DNA from: Syntrophaceae bacterium UBA2210
GTDB lineage: Bacteria > Desulfobacterota > Syntrophia > Syntrophales > UBA2210
Assembly (NCBI GenBank): GCA_002327865.1
Contig: DCUQ01000025.1
Span: 1,288-29,276 of the forward strand
Length of the DNA stretch: 27,989 bases
Reading direction: 5' to 3'
The notes beneath the pieces were generated by a model. The model was given only the letters and a program-made list of their open reading frames with translations. It made no database searches and was not told the DNA's origin. The position numbers and the translations under genes are program-made. Below, in pieces: positions 16,008 through 24,313 of the stretch. How positions within the stretch are numbered: the stretch's first letter is position 1; every line of letters starts with the position of its first letter.

Positions 16008-17384
16008 CTATTCCTCCTGCGATATATCGGATTTATCAAACCTGTATCTGAAAGAATCCAGACTCACGTTGAGAAGCTTGGCTGCCTTTGTCTTCGACCC
16101 TCCCGCTTTTTGAAGAGCCTTCCTCATCAAGCTTTTCTCGAATTTCGCGACCGCTTCATTCAGGTCTATCCCCTCTCCGGGTATTTCGAAATCATTTCCG
16201 GAGGATAATTTCGCATCACCTGCTGCGGATATCTCGAGATTTTCAGGAAGGACAATGTTGGTGGTTTCAAGCACGACACTTCTCTCGATAATATTTTCGA
16301 GTTCCCGCACATTTCCCGGGAAAGGGTATTCCATGAGAAGACTCATGGCGTATGGGGATATCTTCTTGATCTCCTTATTATACAATCTGGAGTATTTTTC
16401 TATGAAATAATTAACGAGAAGGGGTATATCTTCTTTGCGATCTCTCAGGGGAGGGATTTTTAACGGTATAACGTTAAGGCGGTAAAACAGATCTTCACGA
16501 AAATCCCCGGTTTTTACACGCGCCTCCAGGTTCTGGTTCGTAGCGGAAATAATTCTAACATCTACATTAATATCCCGTGCTCCACCCACTCTTCGGAAGG
16601 TTTTCTCCTGTACCACTCTAAGAATTTTAACCTGCAAAAAAGGAGAAAGTTCGCCGATTTCGTCAAGAAAAACGGTACCCGTGTGCGCATTTTCAAAAAG
16701 ACCCGGCTTGTCGGAATAAGCGCCGCTGAACGAACCTCTCATGTAACCGAACAGTTCGCTCTCCAGGAGGTTTTCAGGTATACCGCCGCAATTGATTACG
16801 ACAAAAGGATTGTTTTTTCTGGAACTGTTTTCATGTATGGCCTTGGCAATCAGTTCCTTCCCCGTACCGCTTTCGCCGAGGATCAGAACATTGGCAATGG
16901 TATCTCCCATTTTATTGATCTGAGAATATACCTCCAGCATCCCCCTGCTCTTTCCTGTCATTCCACCGAAAGAATCCGAACTTTCCACATCCTTTATGAA
17001 CCTTACGTCTTCCTCATTGATTCCCTTCTTTCGGAGTGCTTCCCGGACAAGATTTTTCAGATCATCAGGCTCAAAATTTTTTTCAAGGTAATCATAAGCG
17101 CCCTCTTTCATGGCAGACAGTGCCGTCTCTCCGGAAGCGTATCCGGTTATCAGGATGGTCATGGTTTCCGGAGATATATCTTTCAAAGCTTTCAGCAGAT
17201 CTATCCCATCTATGCCGGACATCTTCAAGTCGGTAATAACGAGATCGAATTTGCGCCTTCTGCAAAGGGTCAGTGCCTCTTTCCCGCCGGAGGCCGTGTC
17301 GACATCATACCCTTCCTTGGAAAGCATAATCTCAATGTAATCCCTCATCCCCCGGTCATCGTCGACAACAAGAATTCTGGCCAT
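16008..17384 (-). CDS. pilR: sigma-54-dependent response regulator, PilR-like
   Basis: A 458-residue NtrC-family activator: receiver (1-120), AAA+ sigma-54 interaction domain (about 142-370) and Fis-type helix-turn-helix (about 415-450). Receiver phospho-site D52, T80 and K102 are present, but the residue after K102 is Asn instead of the usual Pro. Walker A is GESGTGKE (170-177), Walker B GTVFLDEIGE, and the sigma-54-contacting loop reads GSFSGA (217-222) rather than GAFTGA. R-finger region and LRDRKEDIP are normal. The C-terminal LNVSLDSFRYRFDK resembles PilR. The start overlaps the kinase stop (TAATG) with AGGGAGGTG before it. Its targets should carry -24/-12 promoters; I found none clearly in this window, and no pilus genes lie nearby. 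Confidence 0.85.
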   Translation of the reverse strand: MARILVVDDDRGMRDYIEIMLSKEGYDVDTASGGKEALTLCRRRKFDLVITDLKMSGIDGIDLLKALKDISPETMTILITGYASGETALSAMKEGAYDYLEKNFEPDDLKNLVREALRKKGINEEDVRFIKDVESSDSFGGMTGKSRGMLEVYSQINKMGDTIANVLILGESGTGKELIAKAIHENSSRKNNPFVVINCGGIPENLLESELFGYMRGSFSGAYSDKPGLFENAHTGTVFLDEIGELSPFLQVKILRVVQEKTFRRVGGARDINVDVRIISATNQNLEARVKTGDFREDLFYRLNVIPLKIPPLRDRKEDIPLLVNYFIEKYSRLYNKEIKKISPYAMSLLMEYPFPGNVRELENIIERSVVLETTNIVLPENLEISAAGDAKLSSGNDFEIPGEGIDLNEAVAKFEKSLMRKALQKAGGSKTKAAKLLNVSLDSFRYRFDKSDISQEE

Positions 17385-19084
17385 TACACCTCCCTGTATT
17401 TCTGTTCTTCCGCAGGCTCATCAATAGGCAGAAAAATAATACATTCCGTTCCTTTCTGCGGTTCGCTGTTAATCCTGAAACTTCCTCCGTGGCTTTCGAC
17501 TATTCTGCTTACCACCGCAAGTCCCAACCCGGTGCCCTTTTCCTTCATTGTATAGAAAGGTTCGCGTACCTTGTTCAAATACTCCTTTGCTATCCCGCAA
17601 CCGCTATCTTTAACAGATATTTTCAGAAACTCACGACTATCTCCATTTACATCAGGCGTGGTCTCGATATCGAGCCTCCCTCCATCGGGCATCGCCTGAA
17701 GAGCGTTTAATATAATATTCCACAGGACCTGTTTTATCTCGGAGCTGTTTCCAAACACTTTATTTTGAATGCACAGATTTTTCGCAATTACAATATCTTC
17801 GTTCCATTCGGAGGAAAGACGTATGGACTCGATCACTTCAGCTATAATGTCAACAATATCGGTATTGGAACGCTTACTTTTATCAGGTTTGGCAAAAAGA
17901 AGAAAATCCCTTACGAGATTTTCGAGTTGGTCTTTTCCCATAAGGACGATTTCCATAAGTCTTCTGTCGGAACCTTCCAGATCGAGGCTTTCCATCAACA
18001 GTTTTATGGAACCACTGATCGACGCGATAGGACTCCTCAGTTCATGTGCCAGAATTGTCGACATTTCCCCCATAAGAGCCAACCGTTTGTTCTTTTCAAT
18101 CTCCCTTTCCATCTCCTTGAAATATGTCAAATCCTGAAATATGAGAATGTCGCCGATACTGTCTCCCTCCTGGTCAATAAGGGGGTATACCGAAAAACCC
18201 AGTATCTTGTCACTTTCTTCGGAGGACAGTGTCATCTCGAAGCGTCCCGAGGAGGGATCGGATTTCCGCTCTACTTCTTTTATTTTGTTTCTCATAGCCG
18301 GAAAATCGGGAAATACATCGATAACAATTCTGTCCATAACGCTGCAAGAAGATATACCCAGGATTCCTTCGGCTGCCCTGTTAAAAGACTTTATCCTGCC
18401 GTCGGGGTCCAGGGTTATAATCCCTGAGCCCACAGACTCGATGATGCTTTTATGGAGAATGTCCAGTTTGTCAAAAGCGCTTTCCTTTTCCGAAAGGAGT
18501 GTCTTTGTCTTCTTTTCCGTTTCCACAACGAAACTCGCCAGCAGGGCTACCACGTAAAATGATACGATATAGATGCATATTCTCATGAAAACATGCCCCG
18601 AATAAATATCGTATTGGTGCATCTTATCGTAAACAGGATGGATAGTGCCGTAAAACTCAAGATCCAGAAGAAGTCCGTACGCGATACCGGCCAGAGAGGC
18701 GACAAGCAATCCTCCCTTCCTGCCCAGAAACAAAACTGAATATATTATAACGAGAGGGTACAATGTGGAATAAACGCTTTCTATCCCTCCGGTGAAATAA
18801 ACGAGAACAGTAACTGACATTATATCGAGAAGACATTGGATATATATGTTTATGGAGACGTTGCTTATTGTTTTCAACAAGAAGATATATAAAACGGAGA
18901 TTATATATGTTACTGTTACCAGAACATATATGGCACGGATGGATTCAACCGGCAGGGAGTCCTGGAGCTTAAACTGGACAATGGCAACGATGGCAAGCAA
19001 AAAAGACACTGCGACAAGCCTGAAAAATACCAGCCATTGCGCCTTTGACCGCATTTTTTCTTGTTCCTGGCGGCTGTCTTTCAA
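17384..19084 (-). CDS. pilS: PilS-like sensor histidine kinase
   Basis: A 566-residue membrane kinase. Six transmembrane segments fill residues about 17-185, with the VYFTGGIESVYSTLYPLVII segment characteristic of PilS-type sensors. A PAS domain follows (about 210-325), then the H box AHELRSPIAS with phospho-acceptor His347, N box (NIILNALQAMPDGG), G1 (DSGCGI) and G2 (GTGLGLAVV). In known systems PilS controls type IV pilin expression through PilR. The TTG at 19084 is chosen because GGAGAAGA precedes it; an ATG ten codons later is a reasonable alternative. The stop and the regulator start share one base (TAATG). A candidate promoter lies about 70 bp upstream. Confidence 0.85.
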   Translation of the reverse strand: MKDSRQEQEKMRSKAQWLVFFRLVAVSFLLAIVAIVQFKLQDSLPVESIRAIYVLVTVTYIISVLYIFLLKTISNVSINIYIQCLLDIMSVTVLVYFTGGIESVYSTLYPLVIIYSVLFLGRKGGLLVASLAGIAYGLLLDLEFYGTIHPVYDKMHQYDIYSGHVFMRICIYIVSFYVVALLASFVVETEKKTKTLLSEKESAFDKLDILHKSIIESVGSGIITLDPDGRIKSFNRAAEGILGISSCSVMDRIVIDVFPDFPAMRNKIKEVERKSDPSSGRFEMTLSSEESDKILGFSVYPLIDQEGDSIGDILIFQDLTYFKEMEREIEKNKRLALMGEMSTILAHELRSPIASISGSIKLLMESLDLEGSDRRLMEIVLMGKDQLENLVRDFLLFAKPDKSKRSNTDIVDIIAEVIESIRLSSEWNEDIVIAKNLCIQNKVFGNSSEIKQVLWNIILNALQAMPDGGRLDIETTPDVNGDSREFLKISVKDSGCGIAKEYLNKVREPFYTMKEKGTGLGLAVVSRIVESHGGSFRINSEPQKGTECIIFLPIDEPAEEQKYREV

Positions 19085-19129
19085 GAAATCTTCTCCTGTC
19101 CGGTCTATTCCGGCAACATATCGTAATTA

Positions 19130-19158
19130 TTTATATACTTGTACGTTTTAAATGGCAA
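19130..19158 (-). promoter_or_regulatory. candidate sigma-70 promoter for the PilS/PilR-like pair
   Basis: Minus strand TTGCCA (19158-19153), a 17-base spacer and TATAAA (19135-19130), about 45 bp before the start codon. Both hexamers match at four or five positions. Confidence 0.55.
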
Positions 19159-19229
19159 AATCACGATATTTCGACTTGTGAAAAAATTTTTAACATTTTT
19201 TGCCCGTTTTCCGCCAATAACGCCTCACG

Positions 19230-19261
19230 GTTTCATATCCGTTATCTGTTACATATGAAAC
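19230..19261. repeat. spaced inverted repeat GTTTCATAT / ATATGAAAC
   Basis: Perfect nine-base arms at 19230-19238 and 19253-19261 separated by 14 bp, centre-to-centre about two helix turns. A further near-copy, GTATGAAAC, lies at 19312-19320. It looks like a dimeric regulator site upstream of the DUF4301 promoter. Confidence 0.5.
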
Positions 19262-19274
19262 TTTCAAGAAATAC

Positions 19275-19304
19275 TTGACATATACATACGATCGTTCGTA
19301 ATCA
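19275..19304 (+). promoter_or_regulatory. candidate promoter with embedded operator for the DUF4301 gene
   Basis: TTGACA (19275-19280) is followed after 18 bases by TAATCA (19299-19304). The spacer holds the palindrome TACGA-TCGT-TCGTA (19287-19300), similar in style to TetR-family operators. A repressor bound there would block the polymerase. Confidence 0.45.
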
Positions 19305-19425
19305 ACATAATGTATGAAACGTTCCATTTTTACCAAATACATTCATATAACAAAATGAGAGGGACAGCAATATTGCTCTTTGTTTCAATGCGATCACATA
19401 AAAACACCATCTTCAGGAGATACGG

Positions 19426-20949
19426 ATGTCAGAAAAACTATTTACAGAAAACGATCTGGAGTCAATCCACAGGGAAGGTCTAACGGTAGAAACAGTTTAT
19501 TCTCAACTGGAGATTCTTTCCAGTGAAACGACGCCGCTCAATCTCGACAGACCCTGCTCGATAGGTGACGGAATAGCCGCGATCCCGGAAATGGAAAAAA
19601 AGGTACTGGTTTCCATACATGATCGGGAGGCTTCAAGGGGAAGGATGATAAAATTCCTTCCCGCTTCGGGAGCTGCCAGCCGCATGTTCCGCAGCTGGTT
19701 CAATTATTACGAGATGGAAGGCTTTAATGATACGGAAGATGCCGGGAAACTGGCAGACACAATAACAGAATTTGCTTTCTACGATGACCTGTTGGCCGCT
19801 ATCTCGCGCGACGGCAAGGATATTCACAATATGCTGCGGGGGAATGTTTCCGAGATGCTGGGCTACATACTCACACAAAAGGGGCTAAACTACGCAAACC
19901 TTCCCAAGGCTCTACTCAAATTTCATTCATACCCGGGTCGAAATCGCACACCTCTTGAGGAACACCTCGTCGAGGCTACCATGTTTCTGCAGGACAAAAA
20001 TCACGTCTGCAGAATACATATCACCGTTTCCGAAGAGCACAGGTCGGCCGTAGAAAATTATATCTCAGAAATACGGATTTTTTATGAAACCCAATACGAT
20101 GTTACGTTCCGGATATCGTTTTCCATACAATCCCCATCTACAAACACCATAGCGATAGACATGGGGGGCAAACCCTTTCGTGACGAAGCGGGCGGTCTTA
20201 TATTCAGGCCGGGAGGACATGGAGCACTCCTTAAAAACCTGGACGCCATTGATGAAGATATTATTTTCATAAAAAACATAGATAATATACCACCTGACAG
20301 ACTGAAACCGGAAACCGTGCTGTACAAGAAAATCCTCGGCGGATACATAGTGCAGCTACAGGAAAAGATATTCAATTACCTGCGTCTTCTGGGAGAAAAA
20401 GAACCGGATGGGAAGCAGATTTCCGAGATAGCGGGTTTCTGCCGGGAAAATCTTTCCGTAAATACGCCCCGGGATTTTGATAAGTTGCCGGGCACGGCGA
20501 AAAAAGACCTCATTTTCAACATCCTCAACCGTCCCCTGCGAGTGTGCGGCATGGTGAGAAATGAAGGAGAACCCGGCGGAGGTCCATTCTGGATAACGGG
20601 GAAACAGGGAGAACAATCACTGCAGATTGTCGAGGAGTCGCAGATCAACTCGGAATCTGAAGAACAAAGGGCCATATGGAAATCCTCGACCTTTTTCAAC
20701 CCCGTTGACATGGTGTGCAGCATCAGGGATTACCGGGGAGAAAAATTCGATCTGGGGCGGTATGTCGATACCGACACTTATATTGTTTCGAACAAATCCT
20801 ATAAAGGGAAGGCCTTGAAGGTTCTGGAACTTCCAGGTCTCTGGAACGGCTCCATGTCGGGATGGAACAGTGTATTCGTGGAGATACCTTTGACAACTTT
20901 TAACCCGGTGAAGACCGTGGAAGACCTGCTTAGAGATGAGCACAGGTAA
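19426..20949 (+). CDS. DUF4301 family protein
   Basis: A 507-residue protein I assign to DUF4301, a family of unknown function best known from Bacteroidetes and scattered in deltaproteobacteria. The hallmark is the KFLPASGAASRMFR segment (76-89), preceded by an N-terminal helix region (FTENDLESIHREGLT). A later block (RPGGHGALLKNLDAIDEDIIFIKNIDNI, about 264-291) is the other strongly conserved part. The Gly-rich ASGAASRM loop and the downstream acidic I-F-I-K-N-I-D-N resemble sugar nucleotidyltransferase folds, but this is inference. No signal peptide or membrane span is seen. AGGAGA precedes the ATG by six bases. The gene is monocistronic and preceded by operator-like repeats, so it is probably tightly regulated. 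Confidence 0.85.
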   Translation: MSEKLFTENDLESIHREGLTVETVYSQLEILSSETTPLNLDRPCSIGDGIAAIPEMEKKVLVSIHDREASRGRMIKFLPASGAASRMFRSWFNYYEMEGFNDTEDAGKLADTITEFAFYDDLLAAISRDGKDIHNMLRGNVSEMLGYILTQKGLNYANLPKALLKFHSYPGRNRTPLEEHLVEATMFLQDKNHVCRIHITVSEEHRSAVENYISEIRIFYETQYDVTFRISFSIQSPSTNTIAIDMGGKPFRDEAGGLIFRPGGHGALLKNLDAIDEDIIFIKNIDNIPPDRLKPETVLYKKILGGYIVQLQEKIFNYLRLLGEKEPDGKQISEIAGFCRENLSVNTPRDFDKLPGTAKKDLIFNILNRPLRVCGMVRNEGEPGGGPFWITGKQGEQSLQIVEESQINSESEEQRAIWKSSTFFNPVDMVCSIRDYRGEKFDLGRYVDTDTYIVSNKSYKGKALKVLELPGLWNGSMSGWNSVFVEIPLTTFNPVKTVEDLLRDEHR

Positions 20950-21024
20950 CGACCGGGGACCGGTATCGGGAAAACCGGTTGTCATGAGATGAATTGTTCT
21001 TGGTTCATCGATCGTTGATTGTCA

Positions 21025-21062
21025 GAAAAGAGCCGGGAGCCTTCCTGACGGGACACCCGGCT
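21025..21062 (-). terminator. intrinsic terminator of the FmdB-type gene
   Basis: On the minus strand AGCCGGG (21062-21056) pairs with CCCGGCT (21037-21031), with an 18-base interior that can partly fold, followed by CTTTTC. It lies about 20 bp after the stop at 21084. Confidence 0.6.
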
Positions 21063-21083
21063 GTGCGTTGGAAAATCGACGCC

Positions 21084-21404
21084 TTATTTTTCACTTTTTT
21101 CGCTGGAAGATTTGGAATCCGCCCTGGCTGGCGTCGTCTCACTTGCAGTACAGGCTTTGCCGTCTCCGACTGATTTGTCAGCAGAACTTTTTTCATTCAC
21201 GGATGTTTCGGTGGAGGATGGTTTCTTTCCCCCGTAATCCGTTACATACCAGCCCGATCCTTTTAGACGGAAAGAAGAAAGGGATATTAATTTATCGACA
21301 TTCCCGTCACAGAACCTGCAGGTTTTGATCTCATCATCTGTGATATCCTGAAATACTTCGAACTTCTTATTGCATTTCCTGCACTTATATTCATAAATCG
21401 GCAT
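21084..21404 (-). CDS. FmdB-type zinc ribbon protein
   Basis: A 106-residue protein starting MPIYEYKCRKC, the signature of the FmdB/CxxC-CxxC regulatory protein family. The zinc ribbon uses Cys8, Cys11, Cys29 and Cys32. SLSSFRLKGSGWYVTDY (about 42-58) is the conserved segment after the ribbon. The C-terminal 45 residues are a low-complexity Ser/Lys/Glu tail. The family was named after a putative regulator of formamidase but its role is unknown. A GGAGGAGA site precedes the ATG. It is 53 bp behind the HExxH gene and probably shares its promoter. Confidence 0.9.
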   Translation of the reverse strand: MPIYEYKCRKCNKKFEVFQDITDDEIKTCRFCDGNVDKLISLSSFRLKGSGWYVTDYGGKKPSSTETSVNEKSSADKSVGDGKACTASETTPARADSKSSSEKSEK

Positions 21405-21457
21405 AAAATCTCCTCCAAGAAACTACTTCGCTCCCGAGCAACTGCCTCGTTCGGAAA

Positions 21458-21982
21458 CTAATTATATATATCTCCTATTTGATAACGGCTGCTGAAACAC
21501 TCGAGGACCAGATTCATGTCCGTGTCAGCCACCGACTGGAGCATATTTCCTGTAATCGAATGAACCTTGTCTTCTTCTATAATCTTTTCTCCAAGCGGCG
21601 CGTCGAAATCGATTTCCCTGCTGTTAAATCGTATAACATGAACAAGTTCATGTACGGCTATATACAACATGAGAGGCGCCAGTTTGATAAATGGCTCGCT
21701 CCTTTTTACCGCTGCGAGAATCCGGTCATCCTGAAGGCAGATTTTGAAGAAATAGAAGTTGCCGGGATGATCGGCGTTGCCATCTTTCTGATAAAGATAC
21801 CTGCAGAGATGGGCAAAAGCCCTGCTGTCTATTTCGTGGCTCTCAAGCCGTGCCAGGGTTTCCACCTCATACCGGTGAGCCCTGAAACCGCCTTTGCCGA
21901 GACGAAAATAGTCCTCAGCCAGCCCTTCTGCACGCTGAAACACCCTTTTTATAAGGTTTATCTCTGATGGACTAAAATCCAT
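21458..21982 (-). CDS. uncharacterised protein with HExxH zinc-metallopeptidase motif
   Basis: A 174-residue protein I do not recognise by family name. YIAVHELVHVIRF places HExxH at 111-115, and EEDKVH (136-141) 20 residues later could supply the third zinc ligand, as in short minigluzincin-like enzymes. There is no signal peptide, so a cytoplasmic protein is likely. The N-terminal half is helical and charged. The ribosome binding site is poor (GGGA only two bases from the ATG). It is preceded by a strong promoter and followed by the FmdB-type gene; both lie immediately downstream of the MCE gene. Peptidase activity is inferred from the motif alone. Confidence 0.7.
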   Translation of the reverse strand: MDFSPSEINLIKRVFQRAEGLAEDYFRLGKGGFRAHRYEVETLARLESHEIDSRAFAHLCRYLYQKDGNADHPGNFYFFKICLQDDRILAAVKRSEPFIKLAPLMLYIAVHELVHVIRFNSREIDFDAPLGEKIIEEDKVHSITGNMLQSVADTDMNLVLECFSSRYQIGDIYN

Positions 21983-22014
21983 TTCCCAATTTCACGTATC
22001 CGAGTTCGGGGGTT

Positions 22015-22042
22015 AATATATATCCAAATCGTAAAATGTCAA
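22015..22042 (-). promoter_or_regulatory. sigma-70 promoter of the HExxH-FmdB pair
   Basis: Minus strand TTGACA (22042-22037), a 16-base spacer and TATATT (22020-22015), about 33 bp before the HExxH start codon. Good hexamer matches suggest transcription independent of the upstream mla operon. Confidence 0.55.
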
Positions 22043-22083
22043 TACAGGCATCGCAAGTATTCAATAGAGACAGCTGCACCTAT

Positions 22084-23511
22084 TTAATTCGGTATCGGCA
22101 CACTTCCGAGGAGGTATTTGAGATCTTCATCCTCAAATCGTATCGCGAAACCTACAAAAGGCGAGTCGTTTCCTTCGTTGCTTATAAAATCATCCCACCC
22201 GGCCGACAGATAGATATGTTTCAAAAGTCTGTACTCGGCATATGCCTTAAGGTGCGCGTTACGATCGCTGTCGAAATCGAAGGCCTCGAAGGTAAGCTGC
22301 AGCTTGTCGTTAAAGGCAAAATAGTCCACGCCTGCCCCGCCCGTCGATTCAAAAATCCCTCCTCTCAGGGCCACATTTTTGAACCGCTTTCCGATCTGAG
22401 CGGTAAACAGGAGTTCGTCACGTTCCCACGTTTCGGTCCGCGTCGTAATTCCACCCACGGTATCATCGGTTATCGTACGTCTGCCCTTGGGATCCGCGAC
22501 CACACCGAGAATGTAGAATTTGTCTTCGTTCGGCCGTATCGTAAGATCAAAATATCCTTTACTCTCACTACTGTCGAAAAGATATTCCCCCCTGTAGCCG
22601 AGGAATGTCTTAAACTGATCCGCCTTCGACACATACCGTTCTATCCCGTCCATACTTTTTTCGAGACTTTTCAGGCTTGCGTTAAGGTTATCGACCGTAT
22701 CCTCTTCGTTGATCAGCTTCCCTATCGTACCTTTCCCCTCATTAATCTTCTCGGTAATATCCCTGAGAGAAGCGAGTGTCTGGTTGAGGTTATCGAAAGC
22801 ATCCTGATTTTCGATTAATTTGCCTATCGTGCCTTCCCCGCTGTCAATTTTTGCCACGATACTGTTCAGCGTCGAAAAGGCCTTTCGCATCTCTATCGAC
22901 GCTTCCCCGAGATTGGCTATCATAAGATTGAGCTTTTCATCGTTTTGCTTGACGACTTTGTCCAGATTTTCGGTAATGGACCTGGTGTTTTCTATTATCG
23001 CCTTGAGATTTGCCTCTCCCTCATCTGTCCCGATAACCTTCTTCAATGAGGCAGTTACCGCCATTACATCGGCCGCGATATAACCAAGCTTACTTAAAAG
23101 CTTGTCTATGTCGGCCTGCTTTTCCGTTCTGATAATATCTCCGCCTTCCGCGATATATGTCCCTACTTCTGTCCCGGGAACGATATCTATATATTTATCA
23201 CCCAATATTCCATACGATTTTATCTTGGCCTCCACGTCCTTCTCGAGTTTTACCGCTGGAAGTATCCTCATGGTGACCAGTGCCTTGCCATTCGCGAGGG
23301 ATATTTTTTCAACTCTTCCCACCTCGACACCGGCTATCTGCACCGAGGCATCCCGTTCGAGACCCGTAGCGTTGTCGAATACCACGTTCACCAGGTACCC
23401 CTTCTTGAGGCCGAACCCCTGCTCGCTGACCCTGAATGACATGTATCCCAATATGATCAATGCCACCAAGACGAACAAACCTACCTTTGCTTCAGTGCTG
23501 ATCGAAGACAT
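22084..23511 (-). CDS. mlaD: MCE family protein (MlaD-like) with C-terminal beta-barrel-like domain
   Basis: A 475-residue protein, far longer than the 180-residue MlaD of E. coli. In order: N-terminal membrane anchor (about 8-26), one MCE domain (about 35-113, with ATGLERDASVQIAGVEVGRV and LGDKYIDIVPG), a long helical linker (about 130-320) with two related repeats containing GTIGKLI (about 228-290), and a C-terminal region (about 325-475) of alternating strands such as LLFTAQIGKRF, VALRGGIFES, LQLTFEAFDF, HLKAYAEYRL, IYLSAGWDDF and FVGFAIRF, resembling an outer-membrane beta-barrel. MCE proteins carry lipids between the membranes. The start at 23511 is preferred, with GGAG six bases before it; an ATG four codons earlier lacks a site. 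mlaF and mlaE lie just upstream; no mlaC or mlaB is visible. Confidence 0.88.
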   Translation of the reverse strand: MSSISTEAKVGLFVLVALIILGYMSFRVSEQGFGLKKGYLVNVVFDNATGLERDASVQIAGVEVGRVEKISLANGKALVTMRILPAVKLEKDVEAKIKSYGILGDKYIDIVPGTEVGTYIAEGGDIIRTEKQADIDKLLSKLGYIAADVMAVTASLKKVIGTDEGEANLKAIIENTRSITENLDKVVKQNDEKLNLMIANLGEASIEMRKAFSTLNSIVAKIDSGEGTIGKLIENQDAFDNLNQTLASLRDITEKINEGKGTIGKLINEEDTVDNLNASLKSLEKSMDGIERYVSKADQFKTFLGYRGEYLFDSSESKGYFDLTIRPNEDKFYILGVVADPKGRRTITDDTVGGITTRTETWERDELLFTAQIGKRFKNVALRGGIFESTGGAGVDYFAFNDKLQLTFEAFDFDSDRNAHLKAYAEYRLLKHIYLSAGWDDFISNEGNDSPFVGFAIRFEDEDLKYLLGSVPIPN

Positions 23512-23563
23512 CATCTTCTCCATTCTTTGCCGCAGGGACCGTGGTTTTTACCACCCTGCCGTT

Positions 23564-24310
23564 TTATATCACGCTGATCGGCCCTTCAAGGCTTCCGGAC
23601 AGAAACTGTCTGAGCACGGGGTTGGACGATTCCCGTATTTCCTCGGAAGTCCCGTATTCTATGATCTTACCTTTATACAGCATGGCTATCTTGTGCCCCA
23701 CCGTAAAAATAGACTGGACGTCATGACTGATTACCACGCATGTCAGGTTGAAATTCCTCTGTGTTTCAACGATGAGCTCATTGATCGCCTCCGTCATAAC
23801 GGGGTCGAGACCGGTTGTTGGCTCGTCAAAAAGGACGATCTGCGGATGCAAGGCAATAGCCCTGGCAAGACCAACTCTCTTTCTCATACCTCCGCTTAAC
23901 TCCGACGGCATTTTACTCTCGACGCCCGGGAGACCCACCGCTTTGAGCCGCTGAGCCACTATTTCACGGATTTCGCTTTCTTTTTTTCTGGTGTGCTCTC
24001 TGAGAGGAAATGCGACATTTTCCATAACGTTCATCGAATCGAACAACGCGGCCTCCTGAAAGAGCATCCCGAATTTCTTACGTATTTCGTTAAGATCTCT
24101 GTCGTTCAGCGAAGCGATATCAACACCGTCGACAATCACTTTCCCGCTGTCGGGTTTCAACAATCCGATAATATGTTTAAGCAGGACACTTTTTCCGCCG
24201 CCGCTGCCGCCGATAATAACGGTGGTTTTACCGTCTTCGATATCAAGATTCAGACCGTCGAGAACTTTTTGCCGTCCAAAGGACTTATGTATTTCAACAA
24301 GTTTGATCAT
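23564..24310 (-). CDS. mlaF: phospholipid ABC transporter ATPase MlaF
   Basis: A 248-residue ABC ATPase that powers the Mla/MCE lipid transporter on the inner face of the inner membrane. Walker A is GGSGGGKS (34-41), Q-loop Gln85, signature LSGGM (138-142), Walker B IVLFDEP (158-164) and switch His in VVISHD. LSGGM rather than LSGGQ and the long C-terminal segment with FLSGSLEGPI are typical of the MlaF family. It begins three bases after the mlaE stop. It is the ATPase partner of the MlaE permease encoded immediately upstream and the MCE protein downstream. Confidence 0.94.
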   Translation of the reverse strand: MIKLVEIHKSFGRQKVLDGLNLDIEDGKTTVIIGGSGGGKSVLLKHIIGLLKPDSGKVIVDGVDIASLNDRDLNEIRKKFGMLFQEAALFDSMNVMENVAFPLREHTRKKESEIREIVAQRLKAVGLPGVESKMPSELSGGMRKRVGLARAIALHPQIVLFDEPTTGLDPVMTEAINELIVETQRNFNLTCVVISHDVQSIFTVGHKIAMLYKGKIIEYGTSEEIRESSNPVLRQFLSGSLEGPISVI

Positions 24311-24313
24311 TGT

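Larger units (their letters stand above)
19085..19425. other. divergent, AT-rich intergenic region with several inverted repeats
   Basis: About 340 bp between the PilS-like kinase and the DUF4301 gene. It holds a promoter for each direction, a spaced inverted repeat, an operator-like palindrome over the plus-strand promoter spacer, and a 12-bp perfect palindrome AGCAATATTGCT at 19366-19377 in the DUF4301 leader. No gene is apparent. Confidence 0.6.

Noticed and set aside
20953..20982. Two ACCGGT palindromes after the DUF4301 gene
   Set aside because: They can pair, but no T tract follows on the plus strand, so I do not call a terminator.
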